Origin: Intoshia linei
Taxonomy: Eukaryota; Orthonectida; Rhopaluridae
Assembly: GCA_001642005.1 (NCBI GenBank)
Contig: LWCA01000157.1
Coordinates: forward strand, 1-47,403
Reading direction: 5' to 3'
DNA: 47,403 nt
Part shown: one piece after another, positions 35,299 through 46,439 of the stretch
Position numbering within the stretch: position 1 is the first letter of the stretch
Layout: every line of letters begins with the position of its first letter
The notes under the pieces: model-generated
What the model saw: only the letters and a program-made list of their open reading frames with translations
What the model was told of the DNA's origin: nothing
The model's database searches: none
Translations under genes and position numbers: made by a program

Positions 35299-35994
35299 AT
35301 ATTGGTAAAATATTTTAAAAAAAAGTTAATATTGAAAAATTCATAGAAAATTGTAATTTGGATAAAATACAGTGCACTATCCAGTACCGAAAAATTTTTC
35401 AATCTTCGTATAAAATTAAATTTCAGCTATTCTGTACTGTATTCAGCATTAAATTTTGTAAATTTTTAATATATTTTTGTTAAAAAGAAATTATATTCTT
35501 GAATATCACTACTTTTTGTGTCAAATTTAAAATTTAAACTCAAGAATATTAGAGAGGTGGCTAAGGGTTATATGATACTCCGAATCGTTTGTGGAATTAT
35601 TTTTCATTTGTTGGTACCCTAGAGCTTGGTAGGTTCCGCTTTATACTTTTATGTGTCTCTATGCGAAAAAGATTTGTAAATTTGATATACTAATAATAAA
35701 ATACATTTTTGAAAAAAATACATATTGTATGAGAATTGATTGGTTCAAAACAAAACAAGTAAAAATTCAGTTACTTTTAAAATGGACCCATCGATTTCCG
35801 GTTTTATTTTTTAAAGAAAATGTATTTTATTATTAGTATATCAAATTTACAAATCTTTTTCGCATAGAGACACATAAAAGTAACTGAATTTTTACTTGTT
35901 TTGTTTTGAATATATACCTATACCAACAGGTTCATCGTCTTTCGTCATCACTTTATTTTTGAAAAAATTCCAAAGTTATGCAATAATTCGTTAT
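35299..35994. repeat. R2 copy and perfect foldback
   Basis: About 35480-35640 is an R2 copy (ATTATATTCTTGAATATCAC to GAGCTTGGTAGGTTC). About 35645-35710 (CTTTTATGTGTCTCTATGCG...) returns inverted at about 35812-35880. The segment 35744-35778 inside the loop (TTCAAAACAAAACAAGTAAA...) returns inverted immediately after the right arm, at 35875-35909. The arms appear identical by eye. No gene was seen. Confidence 0.7.
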
Positions 35995-35995
35995 T

Positions 35996-36340
35996 NAAAA
36001 AATATATCCGCTGATGCGGATTTTAAAATCATAAACATTATCATAAATTTAAATTTAAAATTATTATATCTTCAAGGCCAAAACCACAAATTACCCTTTT
36101 TTTTTTAATGAAAACAACCCTAGAATTTCAAAAAATTTACAGGTTGTAGAGTTGTATCCTGTTAACACACATAAAAAATTTCAATCCGAATAAGTGACGA
36201 CTTCACGGTCAAAAAAGCATTTTAGTATTCATATATTTTTTTTCTGAAATATTTTATTAAAACAAAAAATGTGAAATAATTAACTATTCGAAAATTAAAA
36301 AAAAACGATTATTCTGATAGAGCTTATTCCTATTTCTTAA
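35996..36340 (+). repeat. partial R1 copy beginning at an N
   Basis: The N at 35995 is followed at once by R1 from its middle (TATCCGCTGATGCGGATTTT) to ATTCTGATAGAGCTTATTCC. The left third is absent, as at 31995. Confidence 0.75.
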
Positions 36341-36554
36341 TTTCTTAAATGCTTATTCTTAAATGTGGCAGGTATTAAAACTTCCATTTAACCACTTCCA
36401 TCTAAGATTTTCACTTTATATTAAAGTATTTACCATTGATAAAGTGCCGTTACATAAATGACGGATACATTGATTTCTGGTTCTTGTGTATTTTATAAGA
36501 TGTCATGTAATGTACCACCAATGCCGAACCTTTCATACTATGCTACGATCTTTT

Positions 36555-36665
36555 TTAAAAAAATTATCTTCTGGAATATCTTAACTACTTTGTGAGCAAA
36601 TTTAAAATATCTTGTCAAGAGCGTTAGCAAGATGGCTAGGGGTTATATAGCGTGTTAATATAGTG
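36555..36665 (+). repeat. repeat R2 fragment
   Basis: TTATCTTCTGGAATATCTTA, ACTACTTTGTG, then a CTTGTCAAGAGCGTTAGCAA and GGCTAGGGGTTATAT order, as in the copy near 35480-35640. No ORF. Confidence 0.55.
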
Positions 36666-36677
36666 TTCGGCTCTTTG

Positions 36678-36939
36678 CAGGGCCGTGGACAGGGGTAGGG
36701 CCATATGGCCCGGGCCTACAATCATGAGGGCCTACTTTTTAAATTTATTAATAGGCAATGTTGAAATGTCTTAAGTATACCAAAATTTCGCTAAACTATG
36801 CGAATTCCTACGGTTATTATTAATATTTATATAATGAACGATCGATTAAGCAGTGCATAGAGTTCCTTTTCTAAAAAAAATTAATAGGGGCCTACAATTT
36901 TCATCTTGCCCGGGCCTACTGCAGGCTCTCCACGGCACT
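36678..36939. mobile_element. hAT MITE with near-perfect 8-bp duplication
   Basis: The 262-bp element has inverted ends CAGGGCCGTGGA and TCCACGGCACTG. It is flanked by GCTCTTTG (36670-36677) and GCTCTGTG (36940-36947), matching at 7 of 8 bases. Internal GGCCCGGGCCTAC / GCCCGGGCCTACTGC blocks face each other. It is GC-richer than its surroundings, suggesting a fairly recent arrival. Confidence 0.8.
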
Positions 36940-37012
36940 GGCTCTGTGTACTACAAATGTAAATTAATTATTAGTAATGCCATATACATAATTTTTGTTT
37001 TTAAATATTTAG

Positions 37013-37540
37013 ATTCTTTTGCAATGGATAACACAAAAGGAATGAAAAAAATTTCTTTCATCTCTAGTGGTCTACAAAGTTTGAGTTTTTATACTAAAGT
37101 AACATCAAATTATCGTAAAAATAGTATATTCCCTGGTGATGATGATACTGAAATTTCAGCTAAATCTGGTTTTTAAGTAGTATTTAATATTTTACAATTG
37201 ATCAAATTTAGAACATGAAAATGCCTTACAAGACTATGTTCGTGAAATTCATGATGTTTTACCAGAAAAATATATTATATCCATATTATCTTCAAACAAG
37301 TACTTGTATACTTCTTCTATAGACGATGATATTAACTGCAGTAATATCCATTTTTATATAAAGCAACGTCAGGTTCGATCTATTGGATTTCTGATATAAT
37401 CTTACTGGCAGTACTTGTGCCTTCTGTTGTCAAAATTTGAGGGAATTCCTAGTTTACATATCATTATATCTACGATCAACTGATGATATACAATCTTACG
37501 TTCAAACTTCATTTATCGTCTTATCATTTATTATATATTA
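37013..37540 (+). CDS. unidentified gene, two to three exons
   Basis: Exon 1, behind ATATTTAG, contains MDNTKGMKKISFISSGLQSL, then SFYTKVTSNYRKNSIFPGDD to EISAKS. A GTTTTT donor at about 37167 and TCAAATTTAG acceptor join it in phase to EHENALQDYVREIHDVLPEK, YIISILSSNKYLYTSSIDDD and KQRQ. After TTACTGGCAG a further coding-like stretch reads TCAFCCQNLREFLVYISLYL and RSTDDIQSYVQTSFIVLSF, but its phase does not follow simply. I recognise no family. It could be its own gene or a fast-evolving part upstream of UNC80, which starts 580 bp on in the same direction; I cannot align it to UNC80. Confidence 0.4.
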
Positions 37541-38118
37541 TTGACACTTATCATCACATATCTTGCTTCAGAAAGGAATGATATCTGTGATTATGCATTT
37601 AAACATTATATTTTTTGCAACTATACATGTCAGTGTGACATACTTAGTTTATTATTATTTAGGATAATTGACCAGTCTTTCATAGCTGGTTGTCACTAGA
37701 TCCAGTTAACCGTTTCACTCTCTGAAATAGTGATTTTATTTGAAACTTGCATAATTTTATATTGACACTACTACATTCGTTTTATTCCAATGTCATAATC
37801 AAATGTGGTCATATTTTATGAGTAGAAAATAAGTTTTTCAAAGTTAATTTTGCATAGCATGCTACGCTAAGTGAGATATTTGAAAGGGAAAAAGAATAAA
37901 CAATTATATATTGTGTGCATGAGAGTTTTGAAACATCGTAAATAAGAAATAATACCAAAGTAAAATTGTCAGTCCGTAATATTTTTTCGTATTCATGTTC
38001 GAATTGTGTTTGACCATGATTCAGGCCTCTAGTATCCACCAATTGTCATATTTACATGCAGTCTACGTTGGAATAAAATATATTAGAATGTCTTAAACAA
38101 ATTTTATTTAATTTTTAG
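37541..38118. other. gap between unidentified exons and UNC80
   Basis: AT-rich sequence without recognised repeat or exon. The preceding UNC80 exon, with the family's conserved block just before this point, was searched for by eye and not found. Confidence 0.35.
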
Positions 38119-41100
38119 TTCCAATGCTTGCTCAAAACTTATTCTGGAATTTATTGGTGCAAGATTCCTTTTCTTTCTTTAGGCTACTATTTAATCAGCT
38201 ATTGAACATATCAAAACAGGTATCAAGATAATAATACATGTATTGTATGCCAAATTTTTCAATTGGTCTCGTTTTATTTTCAGGTGGGTAGGAGTGTAGC
38301 ATAGTAGCTTAGATTCTGTAACCAGTCATCCCTATGAGAAGCATTGTTATAATATACCATAATAAATAATTTTAGGAATATGTAATATTGTTTATTACAA
38401 TGATTATAAAAAGATTTGATTTACTACCCACAAACAGTGCATTTATTCTGGTCAATCACATTGTAAATATAAAATTATAATATATCAGTGTTTCTCAAAT
38501 GCAGTCTGCCAAGTATGCACAGGGTCCGCGACGAAAATTATTGGAAAAAAAATTTTATTTTTTATTAACTCAAGTTATACTTACTTACTCAACTTATCAA
38601 CTGATCCATTTTTTTAAAATTTTTAGAGTTACGCATGTAATTATTTAACAATTTAAAAATAGCCACATTAACTTTTTTACTGAGTTGTAAAAACATATTT
38701 TCTTAATAATCTTTTTCAAACTAGGCGACCGGTAGCCTCAAAGTTGGGAACCACTGATAAATACCAATAATATTTTATTTATAGATTGCTGTCATTATTC
38801 AATTGATTCATCAAAAAAAAATTAATCATAATTTAATTATTGGCAATTTATTGTTTATAATTGTGGATGTAATATTAATATTTTACTATACAGGTTAGAG
38901 CAAGGTGGGAACGTCTTCATTTCATAATACATAATAATGCTTTTTATATTCATAATTTTTAAAAATTAACTTACAATTTCAATTTAATAGTTTTCAATGT
39001 TAACCTATCATACTTACTAAAACTATGCAAGAATTTATGTTTTATAAAATTCTAGGATAGTTTATTTTTTAATTAAACTGTAACACACACACAGAAATTA
39101 GATTTTATTTAAGTACAGAATATATCAAAAAACCTAGAAAATGTGCAAATTCGTAAAAGTGTATTTTTCCCTCAAGGTGTGGTAAGATAACATTTTAAAT
39201 TATTAAAAATACATAATAATACATTTAAGGCAATTCAATTCACAAAGTACATCAGTTTTAAACAACTTAAACAGCTTTTCCGTGGAGAACAATGCGAAAA
39301 TAAATTTTTGTTGGGAATAAGTATTCCCAGTACAAAAAATGTGGTAATATATGCTGAAGACGACTCAATAATACCGACGCAATTGTCCGTAACTGAAAAA
39401 ACCACATTTGAACTTATTCGACAAGAATCACTATCATTTTTCGATTTTCGTGATGCAACCATACATGAAGACTATTATTTAGTAGATTATGAAACCCAAT
39501 ATATATACGACAATAATCTTTTTGTTGGTGATTTTTATTTCAGAAGAAATATGTATTCTCAATTAATGATGAAAAAAATGAACAAATCTGAAGCATTTAA
39601 AATGATTAAACAGCAAGTTGCAACATTTTAAAGCATTTTACATGTGTATTTAGATTATTAATGAAACATTTTTAGAAATACAAAATGTACGTTTCTTTGT
39701 TTCAATGATAAAACATTCTGATGTCATTCAAGTAGAATTTACATTATTTTAGTCTACATTGTATATATATGATTCATTATATTTAGGCCCAATCATATTT
39801 ACAAGCTACAATTGAAGAAATTAATTTTCAAGAATTTTCCAAGAAATTGACTAAAACATTTGTCTATAAATATTTTTCTAGTCAATCTAGTTCTGTCTGT
39901 AAAATACGATCACTAGATCTTATTCATAAGTATACATTAATTCAGGTATAAACAACTTTTAATAAAAATAATTAAATAGGCACATTTTCCCATTCGAATA
40001 TGTGCAATGATAATTTTTGATTACTGTTGCGAAAATTGATAGAAATCAAAAAATGGAAAATTTTTTGATTTGGAAAGTTTTAGGTGTGCTAAGCCTATTG
40101 AAGTAGATTTATCGCTCATAATTTTAGTTTCGTCCTGCTACAAGGAAATAAATTTAAATTAAAAGTAGAACCATTTTTTGTTAAATATCCCATTATGTCA
40201 ACCCTATGAGATATTTAACCCTTCAGAAATCATAGTTCCATAAAATGGATGAGTATTTCCTATTTCTATTGGTCTTATGCAAAATATATCTCAAATAATA
40301 TCATAACTTGATATAAAGAAAATTCTCTCTAGTTTTCCAATTCGAAAATTATCTATGTATTTAAACTATGTTAAATATTTATTATATAATATTTAGTTTT
40401 AAAATTTTTCATACCCTGTTCCCTAATTAATAAATTTTTTCAAAAAAATTAAGGCGATGTACGCACTGTTGAATTGTAGAGGGTATATTATACATGTTTT
40501 ATTATTATAATCATGTATATTTTTAGATGGTTCGAAATGTATTTTTGAAAATGCCAAATAACGAAATTGAGCAAATATTTTATTTGTACTTGGAGTTGTT
40601 AAATTCCATCATAATATTACATTCTGAATGTATAGATGTTGTAAGAATTGCATTTTCAACCCTAATAGATATATCAGTAAAATTTAAGTCGATATTTTAT
40701 ACATATGGGTAAAAATACAAATAAATTAATGTATAATGTTATATTTAGCTTTAATGTCATTATGCCAGTAATTATCACTGTATATTCTAAAAAAGTTTCC
40801 TATCATTACATTATTGAAGCTATAGAATTTTTAATACAAAGCTTTTTCATATTGTATCAAAATCCATTTATAGCTCAGGTAAACAATTTAAAAAATAATT
40901 AAATATTACAGTAGAGACAATTTTGGAGAAAGTGGTCAGATCTTAGCAACTCGTTTTCAATTTTTTTTAACCTTTTTTATAATTGTAACCATATATGTAA
41001 CATACAATTGAATCGTTAAAAATATATTTTCATGAATCATGAATCATGATAATCATTTAAATTACAGAAAGAAATACGTACTATCAATTTTAGTTTATTT

Positions 41101-44100
41101 GGTGATAAATTTAAAGCCAAAACTACTTATCTATGATGACGAATAAAAATTTTCAACTAACAAATATTATGAGCCAAATGAAAATTTTGATTCATATTAC
41201 CACTGACAAAGAATTTGATTAATACTAGTACATCTTGTGTTAGTAATTAGTCAATGATTTTCTTAATACAAAGGTGGCCAAATTATGGCCCACGAGTAAA
41301 TTAAAAGAGGCCAGCTATGGTTTACTAACAAAATGCAATAAATGTTTAATATTTCCGATACGTATCAGTTAACCACGCCCAAATGTCATTTTGGCTGGTT
41401 AATTTGATTGTTTACAAGATGTCAACATTCCATTTAGATAATGATATGTTTAATTTTACGCATTAGATAAAATTTTCCTACCTTTATTTTCTTTGAACAA
41501 AATAATTGTATATTTTTACTTACATTAAACTGAAGACCATGATGTGAAAAAAAAATTTTTGGGTCAATTATAACAACATAACATATCAACAATTTCGGCT
41601 AAATATTTTAGCTTTAATTCTAGGACATTTCATTTTTTAAAAGAGTAATTTGTTATTTTTATTGTGAAAATACATTTTTTTTCAGGTTGTGAGTCATGAT
41701 AATACTTATCATTTTAAAAAATATCCCAGAATGTAAGTTTTATAAAATTTGACAACAATTTTTAATTTTTAAAACAAAGGTTAATTTGTGGTTTTGAATT
41801 TGAACGTTTTTAAGGCTGAGATTTGAAAATGTTGATGATTTAAACGCGCCCCAAAATTTATGTTTTTTGAAATTTTTTGTGGTGATTTTATTTTAAAAAA
41901 AAAAAGCAAATTAGGTTTTAGACCATGAAGGCTTATTTTTGGAAACTGAAACTTACATATAAACATGACTCACCAAAACAGTTTTAGTAATTGGATTTTT
42001 TTAAATTTAAGACCGTTTATTTAAAAATTAAACGGTAACACACTGACAGACACTGATACACATACATTGCATTTTATATATTTTTCAAAATATAAGTTAA
42101 AATATTAAGATTAATGATAATGTTTTGATATAATGTGGATGGTCACGGATTTTTGTTTGACATTTCTGTTTGATTTTTTGTTTAAAATGTATATATTTAT
42201 AAATTAGATGTTATCCAGCATAGCCAATCTTTTGATTCCAGCTGATGAAATGTACCCTGAAATGTATGGAAAGGTAATGAAAAAATTTCAATTTCAAATT
42301 TGCTAAATACATTTTCAAGATATCTGATACTGTTTTATATGATATAATCAAATCGTTAGAAATTGAAACAGAAGACCACTTATCACTTTTGATTCTCAGT
42401 GGTTTTGATAAAGGAATTACTCCGATGGTATTATTATTTAAAAGTAGTGAAGCTTCCACTCCATGAGTCTCGGTTAAAGTTAAATCGGGAATTCAAAGTT
42501 TTTATGGAATTACAGAACAAGTTTAAAGGAAAATTCTAACGAATTTAGTATATATCACTATAGAAATAATTAAAAAAGTATTTTATCTACATTTTATTCT
42601 ATTCACACGGGGGACCAAGGTCTGAAAACATTTATCTCTCACAATATAATATCTTACAAATAAAAAAATTACCATGTTCATCTCCCCCACCCCACTTTGA
42701 CTTTTCTACTGTTATTAGTTAAATATGTCAAAAATATGATTTTCCGGTATTATAGCTTCTTAAACTTAGAAATTTAGGATTTTTGTTATCAAGGCGAGTA
42801 TTATAAATCAACATTAACAATAATTCAAACAATAAATTTATGCGTAACACTGATTTGCCATGAATATGAATGCAGCAATGCCAATTCTATTTTAGTAAAT
42901 AATTATCATAATAATTTAAATAATATTTCTTAATAGATTACGTTAAAACATTTAATTCGAGTATATCTTAAAAATGTTATGAATGAAAATGACAAGAAAT
43001 TTGAATCGATTCGAAAAGAACTTAGAATATTGAATAATGTCGCCGTAGCCGTAAAATCTCTACTATATACATGCGAACCATTATCAAAGTAAGTTGAATT
43101 GATTGTTTTATTTTATTATTTATTTTATATTGCTACTAGGGTGACTGTTATGTACTACGTACAAACAGCACTTAGCTCTACCGAGGGCATAGCGTAGAAT
43201 GAAAAAAATTGCAAAGGACTGAATTATATAGATTTTCACCCATATTTCTTTATTGGAAATGTTTAGACGTTCAATACAAATTGTTTTGAAATTATAGGAT
43301 CAATATTTGCATTTTTAATTTTTATTTTAATCGAAATATTTGAAAAATATTGGTTCATAATATATTAAAAAATATTTTTCACCGGGAAGTGTAGATTTTT
43401 GGGGTTGAAATTTTGTATTTACATCAACTGAATAAGCTCTATCAGAATAATTTTTTTTTTAATTTTGGGACTGTTAATTATTTCACATTTTTTGTTTTAA
43501 TAAAATATTTCTGAAAAAAATATATAAATACTAAAATGCTTTTTTAACCGTGAAGTCGTCACTTATTCGGATTGAAATTTTTTATGTGTGTTAACAGGAT
43601 ACAACTGTACTACCTGTAAATTTTTTGAAATTCTAGGGCTGTTTTCATTAAAAAAAGAAGGGTAATTGGGGTTTTGGCTCCTGAAGATATTTTTTTTAAA
43701 TTTAAATTCATGATAATGTTTATGATTTTAAAATCCGTATCAGCGTATATATTTTTTTAAATTCTCGAACTCGTTTGATTTTCAAAAAAAAGACAATTGG
43801 GCTATATATTTTTTTTAAATTCTCCAACTCGTTTGATTTTCAAATAAAGGACAATTGGGGTTTTAAACTCGTAAGATGTGAGTTTGAGAGCATGAAATTT
43901 GTTTTGCTAATTTTTAATTGTTATCAATGAGATTAAATTCATTTTTAAATTAAAAAATATCCGATTGAGGAGATTTGTTGTATAATTATGTGGCATCTTG
44001 GAAATTTGATCTTGTGTTTATATAAAAAAAATTAATTTTTTCTTTTGTCTGAATTAAATTTTCAATTAATTAATTTAGTTTTAAAGTAGATCATAAGTTA

Positions 44101-45661
44101 TGATTTATAACATGTATTTTTGATTCTGCACTTCTGGTTATTTTTCTTTCATGACGGTAATTACATTGTTATTTCGTTGATTAATATTTTTTTTAATTAA
44201 TACTAATTCTATCTTAATCATTACTATGATGATTTAAAACTAACAATAGAAACCACACATATAACATAAACTCTTGCCAATAACATGAAATTTAATAAAA
44301 AAGTAGAAGAGTTTTGATATAAACGTGCACGGGTAATCCGCACCTGTTGTGGGATATACTAAAAAATATTAATAAATTGATTAGAGCATTTGATGGATCA
44401 ATATACCAACAAAACCCAACAACATATACACATTCAAATTATATTGACGATGTTTCCGAAATAAAGTAAGAATGACAATAAAATGTTAAAATTAATACAG
44501 TAGAAAATCTTATGCGGCTGTCAATAGAAAATCAGCTACATATGAAGATAAAATGACAAATTATACATCACCAAGAGTTAATCTAATATCAATTGCATCT
44601 CGATTTTTAACTTACTACCCTCAAAGAGTTTTACAGTTACAATCAATTCCAACGAATGACGGTGACATATCATTCAAAGCCGTGTACATTCCAACGCGAT
44701 TACATATGGTAATCTAATTTAATTATAAACGTGATTAATGAATAAATTTTAGAAATTGTATGAAGTTGTATTATCATTATTGAAATTAATCACATACGAT
44801 TCATCTACACTTGAAAATGTAGATTTTACTTTATATTTTTCACAATATCTACCAGCAATAACATGGTCCAAGCAATCGATGCGTTCAATTTTTACATATG
44901 TTGCCAAAAGAATAGAAAGAATCTTGTCAAAATTATTTAAAAAAATAAATTTATGGGTAAATATAAAAAACATAATACTAATCAAGTTTAGAATAACTTT
45001 AATTGGGAAAAATTTACAATATTAATAGAAGGAATTCATAAATGTTTGGAAAAAAACATGTTTTTATATCATATTCCAGCATTAAAGGTTTAGTTGATTT
45101 GATGAGTTTTTAATTTTATTCTTTTAGAATTTAGTTGTAACATTAATGCATGTTACAATGGCAATGTCTAAAACTGATAAAGAAGCTATAACTTCAGGTA
45201 TAAACAGCACATTAAAACATTGGAATAAAAAAAAAAGCTCAAATAAAAATTGCTTCTTTTCTAATGAAATATTTCTCAATCGGGCCGTTCAATTAATTTG
45301 TTTATATATTCAAGTATCCGATGAAAATTCAAGATTTGAAGAGTTTATTCAATCTAGTAATGACGCAAACAATAAAAATGTAGTATACAATATTTTCAAT
45401 CGCATGATATTATTATCTACGACTGGACTTAAATCTGGCATAATTGTCAAGTACAACACGTTTAATTACATTTTCAATTATACAATCACTCAAATTTACC
45501 GAAATTTGGTAAACGTTAAACAGGTTTCACACATGAGTCGAGACTCTTTTAATAGCAACAATATCATCAATACCAGTATGTGTAGTAATTCGCCTGAAGC
45601 TCACAACAAGAGAAAATTTACGGAATTCTTGATATATCCAATGTTATCATGTAATCCATAA
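38119..45661 (+). CDS. UNC80: UNC80 homologue, C-terminal third (about 17 exons)
   Basis: UNC80 is a very large cytoplasmic subunit of the NALCN sodium-leak channel complex in neurons (over 3200 aa in human). Exons: 38119-38219, 38376-38462, 38785-38868, 39230-39616, 39654-39731, 39787-39945, 40527-40708, 40749-40878, 42208-42273, 42320-42427, 42937-43088, 44385-44465, 44501-44708, 44753-44956, 44992-45087 and 45128-45661. The joins checked are in phase. Diagnostic blocks in family order: LAQNLFWNLLVQD, TNSAFILVNHI, FKQLKQLFRGEQCE, IPTQLSV, MVRNVFLKMP with IILHSECIDVVRIA, VIMPVIITVYSKK, FILYQNPFIAQ, YDIIKSLEIETEDHLSLL, LYFSQYLPAITWSKQSMRS and RIERILSKLFKKINLW, WEKFTILIEGIHKCL, NEIFLNRAVQLICLYIQ. 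The first exon enters in phase 1, so 5' exons are missing from this stretch. It stops after SMCSNSPEAHNKRKFTEFL and 10 more residues, far short of the vertebrate end. Confidence 0.9.
38486..38756. mobile_element. hAT-type MITE in a UNC80 intron
   Basis: The 271-bp element has ends CAGTGTTTCTCAAATGCAG and, at the right, CAAAGTTGGGAACCACTG, giving imperfect inverted repeats of the hAT CAGTGTTTCTCAA type. An inner GGTCCGCGACG / GGCGACCGG pair lies near each end. No ORF. A clean 8-bp duplication was not seen. Confidence 0.65.
39010..39115 (+). repeat. R3 terminal fragment in UNC80 intron
   Basis: AGAATTTATGTTTTATAAAA TTCTAGG is followed by TAATTAAACTGTAACACACA CACAGAAATTAGATTTTATT, matching the right end of the R3 copies at 31040-31500 and 41620-42080. 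Confidence 0.5.
41620..42080 (+). repeat. repeat R3 copy in UNC80 intron
   Basis: Three successive modules each start near CTAGGACATTTCATTTTTTA or AATTTTTAATTTTTAAAACA, pass through GGTTAATTTGTGGTTTTGA, and contain AAAATATCCCAGAATGTAAG-type blocks. The copy ends AAACGGTAACACACTGACAG, as at the end of the 31040-31500 copy. Confidence 0.6.
43140..43895 (-). repeat. inverted R1 copy with R4 end in UNC80 intron
   Basis: Read on the minus strand, R1 runs from CTCACATCTTACGAGTTTAA near 43890 to ATGGGTGAAAATCTATATAA near 43230. It then ends in the R4 tail at 43195-43140 (CTCGGTAGAGCTAAGTGCTG, TACGTAGTACATAACAGTCA). The block GAGTTGGAGAATTT-TTTTTTTATATA is duplicated near 43740-43850. This is the most complete right end of R1 in the window and links R1 to R4. 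Confidence 0.75.
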
Positions 45662-45784
45662 TTCTACTGTAGTTAGCCTTTGAACATATTAGGACTTGTC
45701 CACTTTTATAAGTTTAATCCGAGCGTGCAGCATGATTTTATATTATTTATTTTAAATACTCGGTACATACATGTAGTCCCTACT

Positions 45785-46395
45785 TATATAATATGCTATG
45801 CAACATTTGTTTGTGTGTGTTACTGTTTATTTCAATAACTACCAGTCTTAGAATTTTATAAAGTCCACATTTCAATTACAGTTTTTTCTGGGCGTTAACA
45901 AAATAAATTTCAATCTCCAAAACTCACATCTTACGGGTCAAAAAGCCCAATAGTGCTTTTTTTAAAAATCAAACGAGTTCGAGAATTTAAAAAAATATAC
46001 ACTCTGATAGGGATTTTAAAATCATAAATTTAAATTTAAAAAAATTATATCTTCAGGCCAAAACCACAAATTACCTTTTTTTTAATGAAAACAGCCCTAG
46101 AATTTAAGCAAATTTAATTAAAATTTGAAAAATTTCAATTTAAATAAGTGACGCCTTCACGGTTATAAAAGCATTTTAGTATTTCATATATTTTTTTTCG
46201 AAATATTTTAACAAAACTAAAAAAATGTGAAATAATTAACGGTCCGAAAATTAAAAAAAAGATTATTTTCATAGAGCTTATTCAATTTGACATAAATACA
46301 AAATTTCAACTCCAGATGTCTATGGATTCCTGTGAAAAATAATTTTTATTATATTATCAACCAATATTTTTCAAATGTTGGATTACAATAATAAT
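45785..46395 (+). repeat. repeat R1 copy after UNC80
   Basis: It begins ATAATATGCTATGCAACATT and GTGTGTGTTACTGTTTATTT, and passes through all R1 blocks to CATAGAGCTTATTCAATTTG and ACAAAATTTCAACTCCAGAT. It starts about 125 bp after the UNC80 stop and may have cut off or displaced the gene's 3' exons. Confidence 0.75.
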
Positions 46396-46439
46396 AAATT
46401 TAATTGAAGGAAGCTAGTGATAGCTTGTATACAATATAT

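Noticed and set aside
39235-39462. Minus-strand 75-codon ORF
   Set aside because: Antisense shadow of the UNC80 exon 39230-39616.
42211-42459. Minus-strand 82-codon ORF
   Set aside because: Antisense of two UNC80 exons and the intron between them.
44749-44985. Minus-strand 78-codon ORF
   Set aside because: Antisense shadow of the UNC80 exon 44753-44956.
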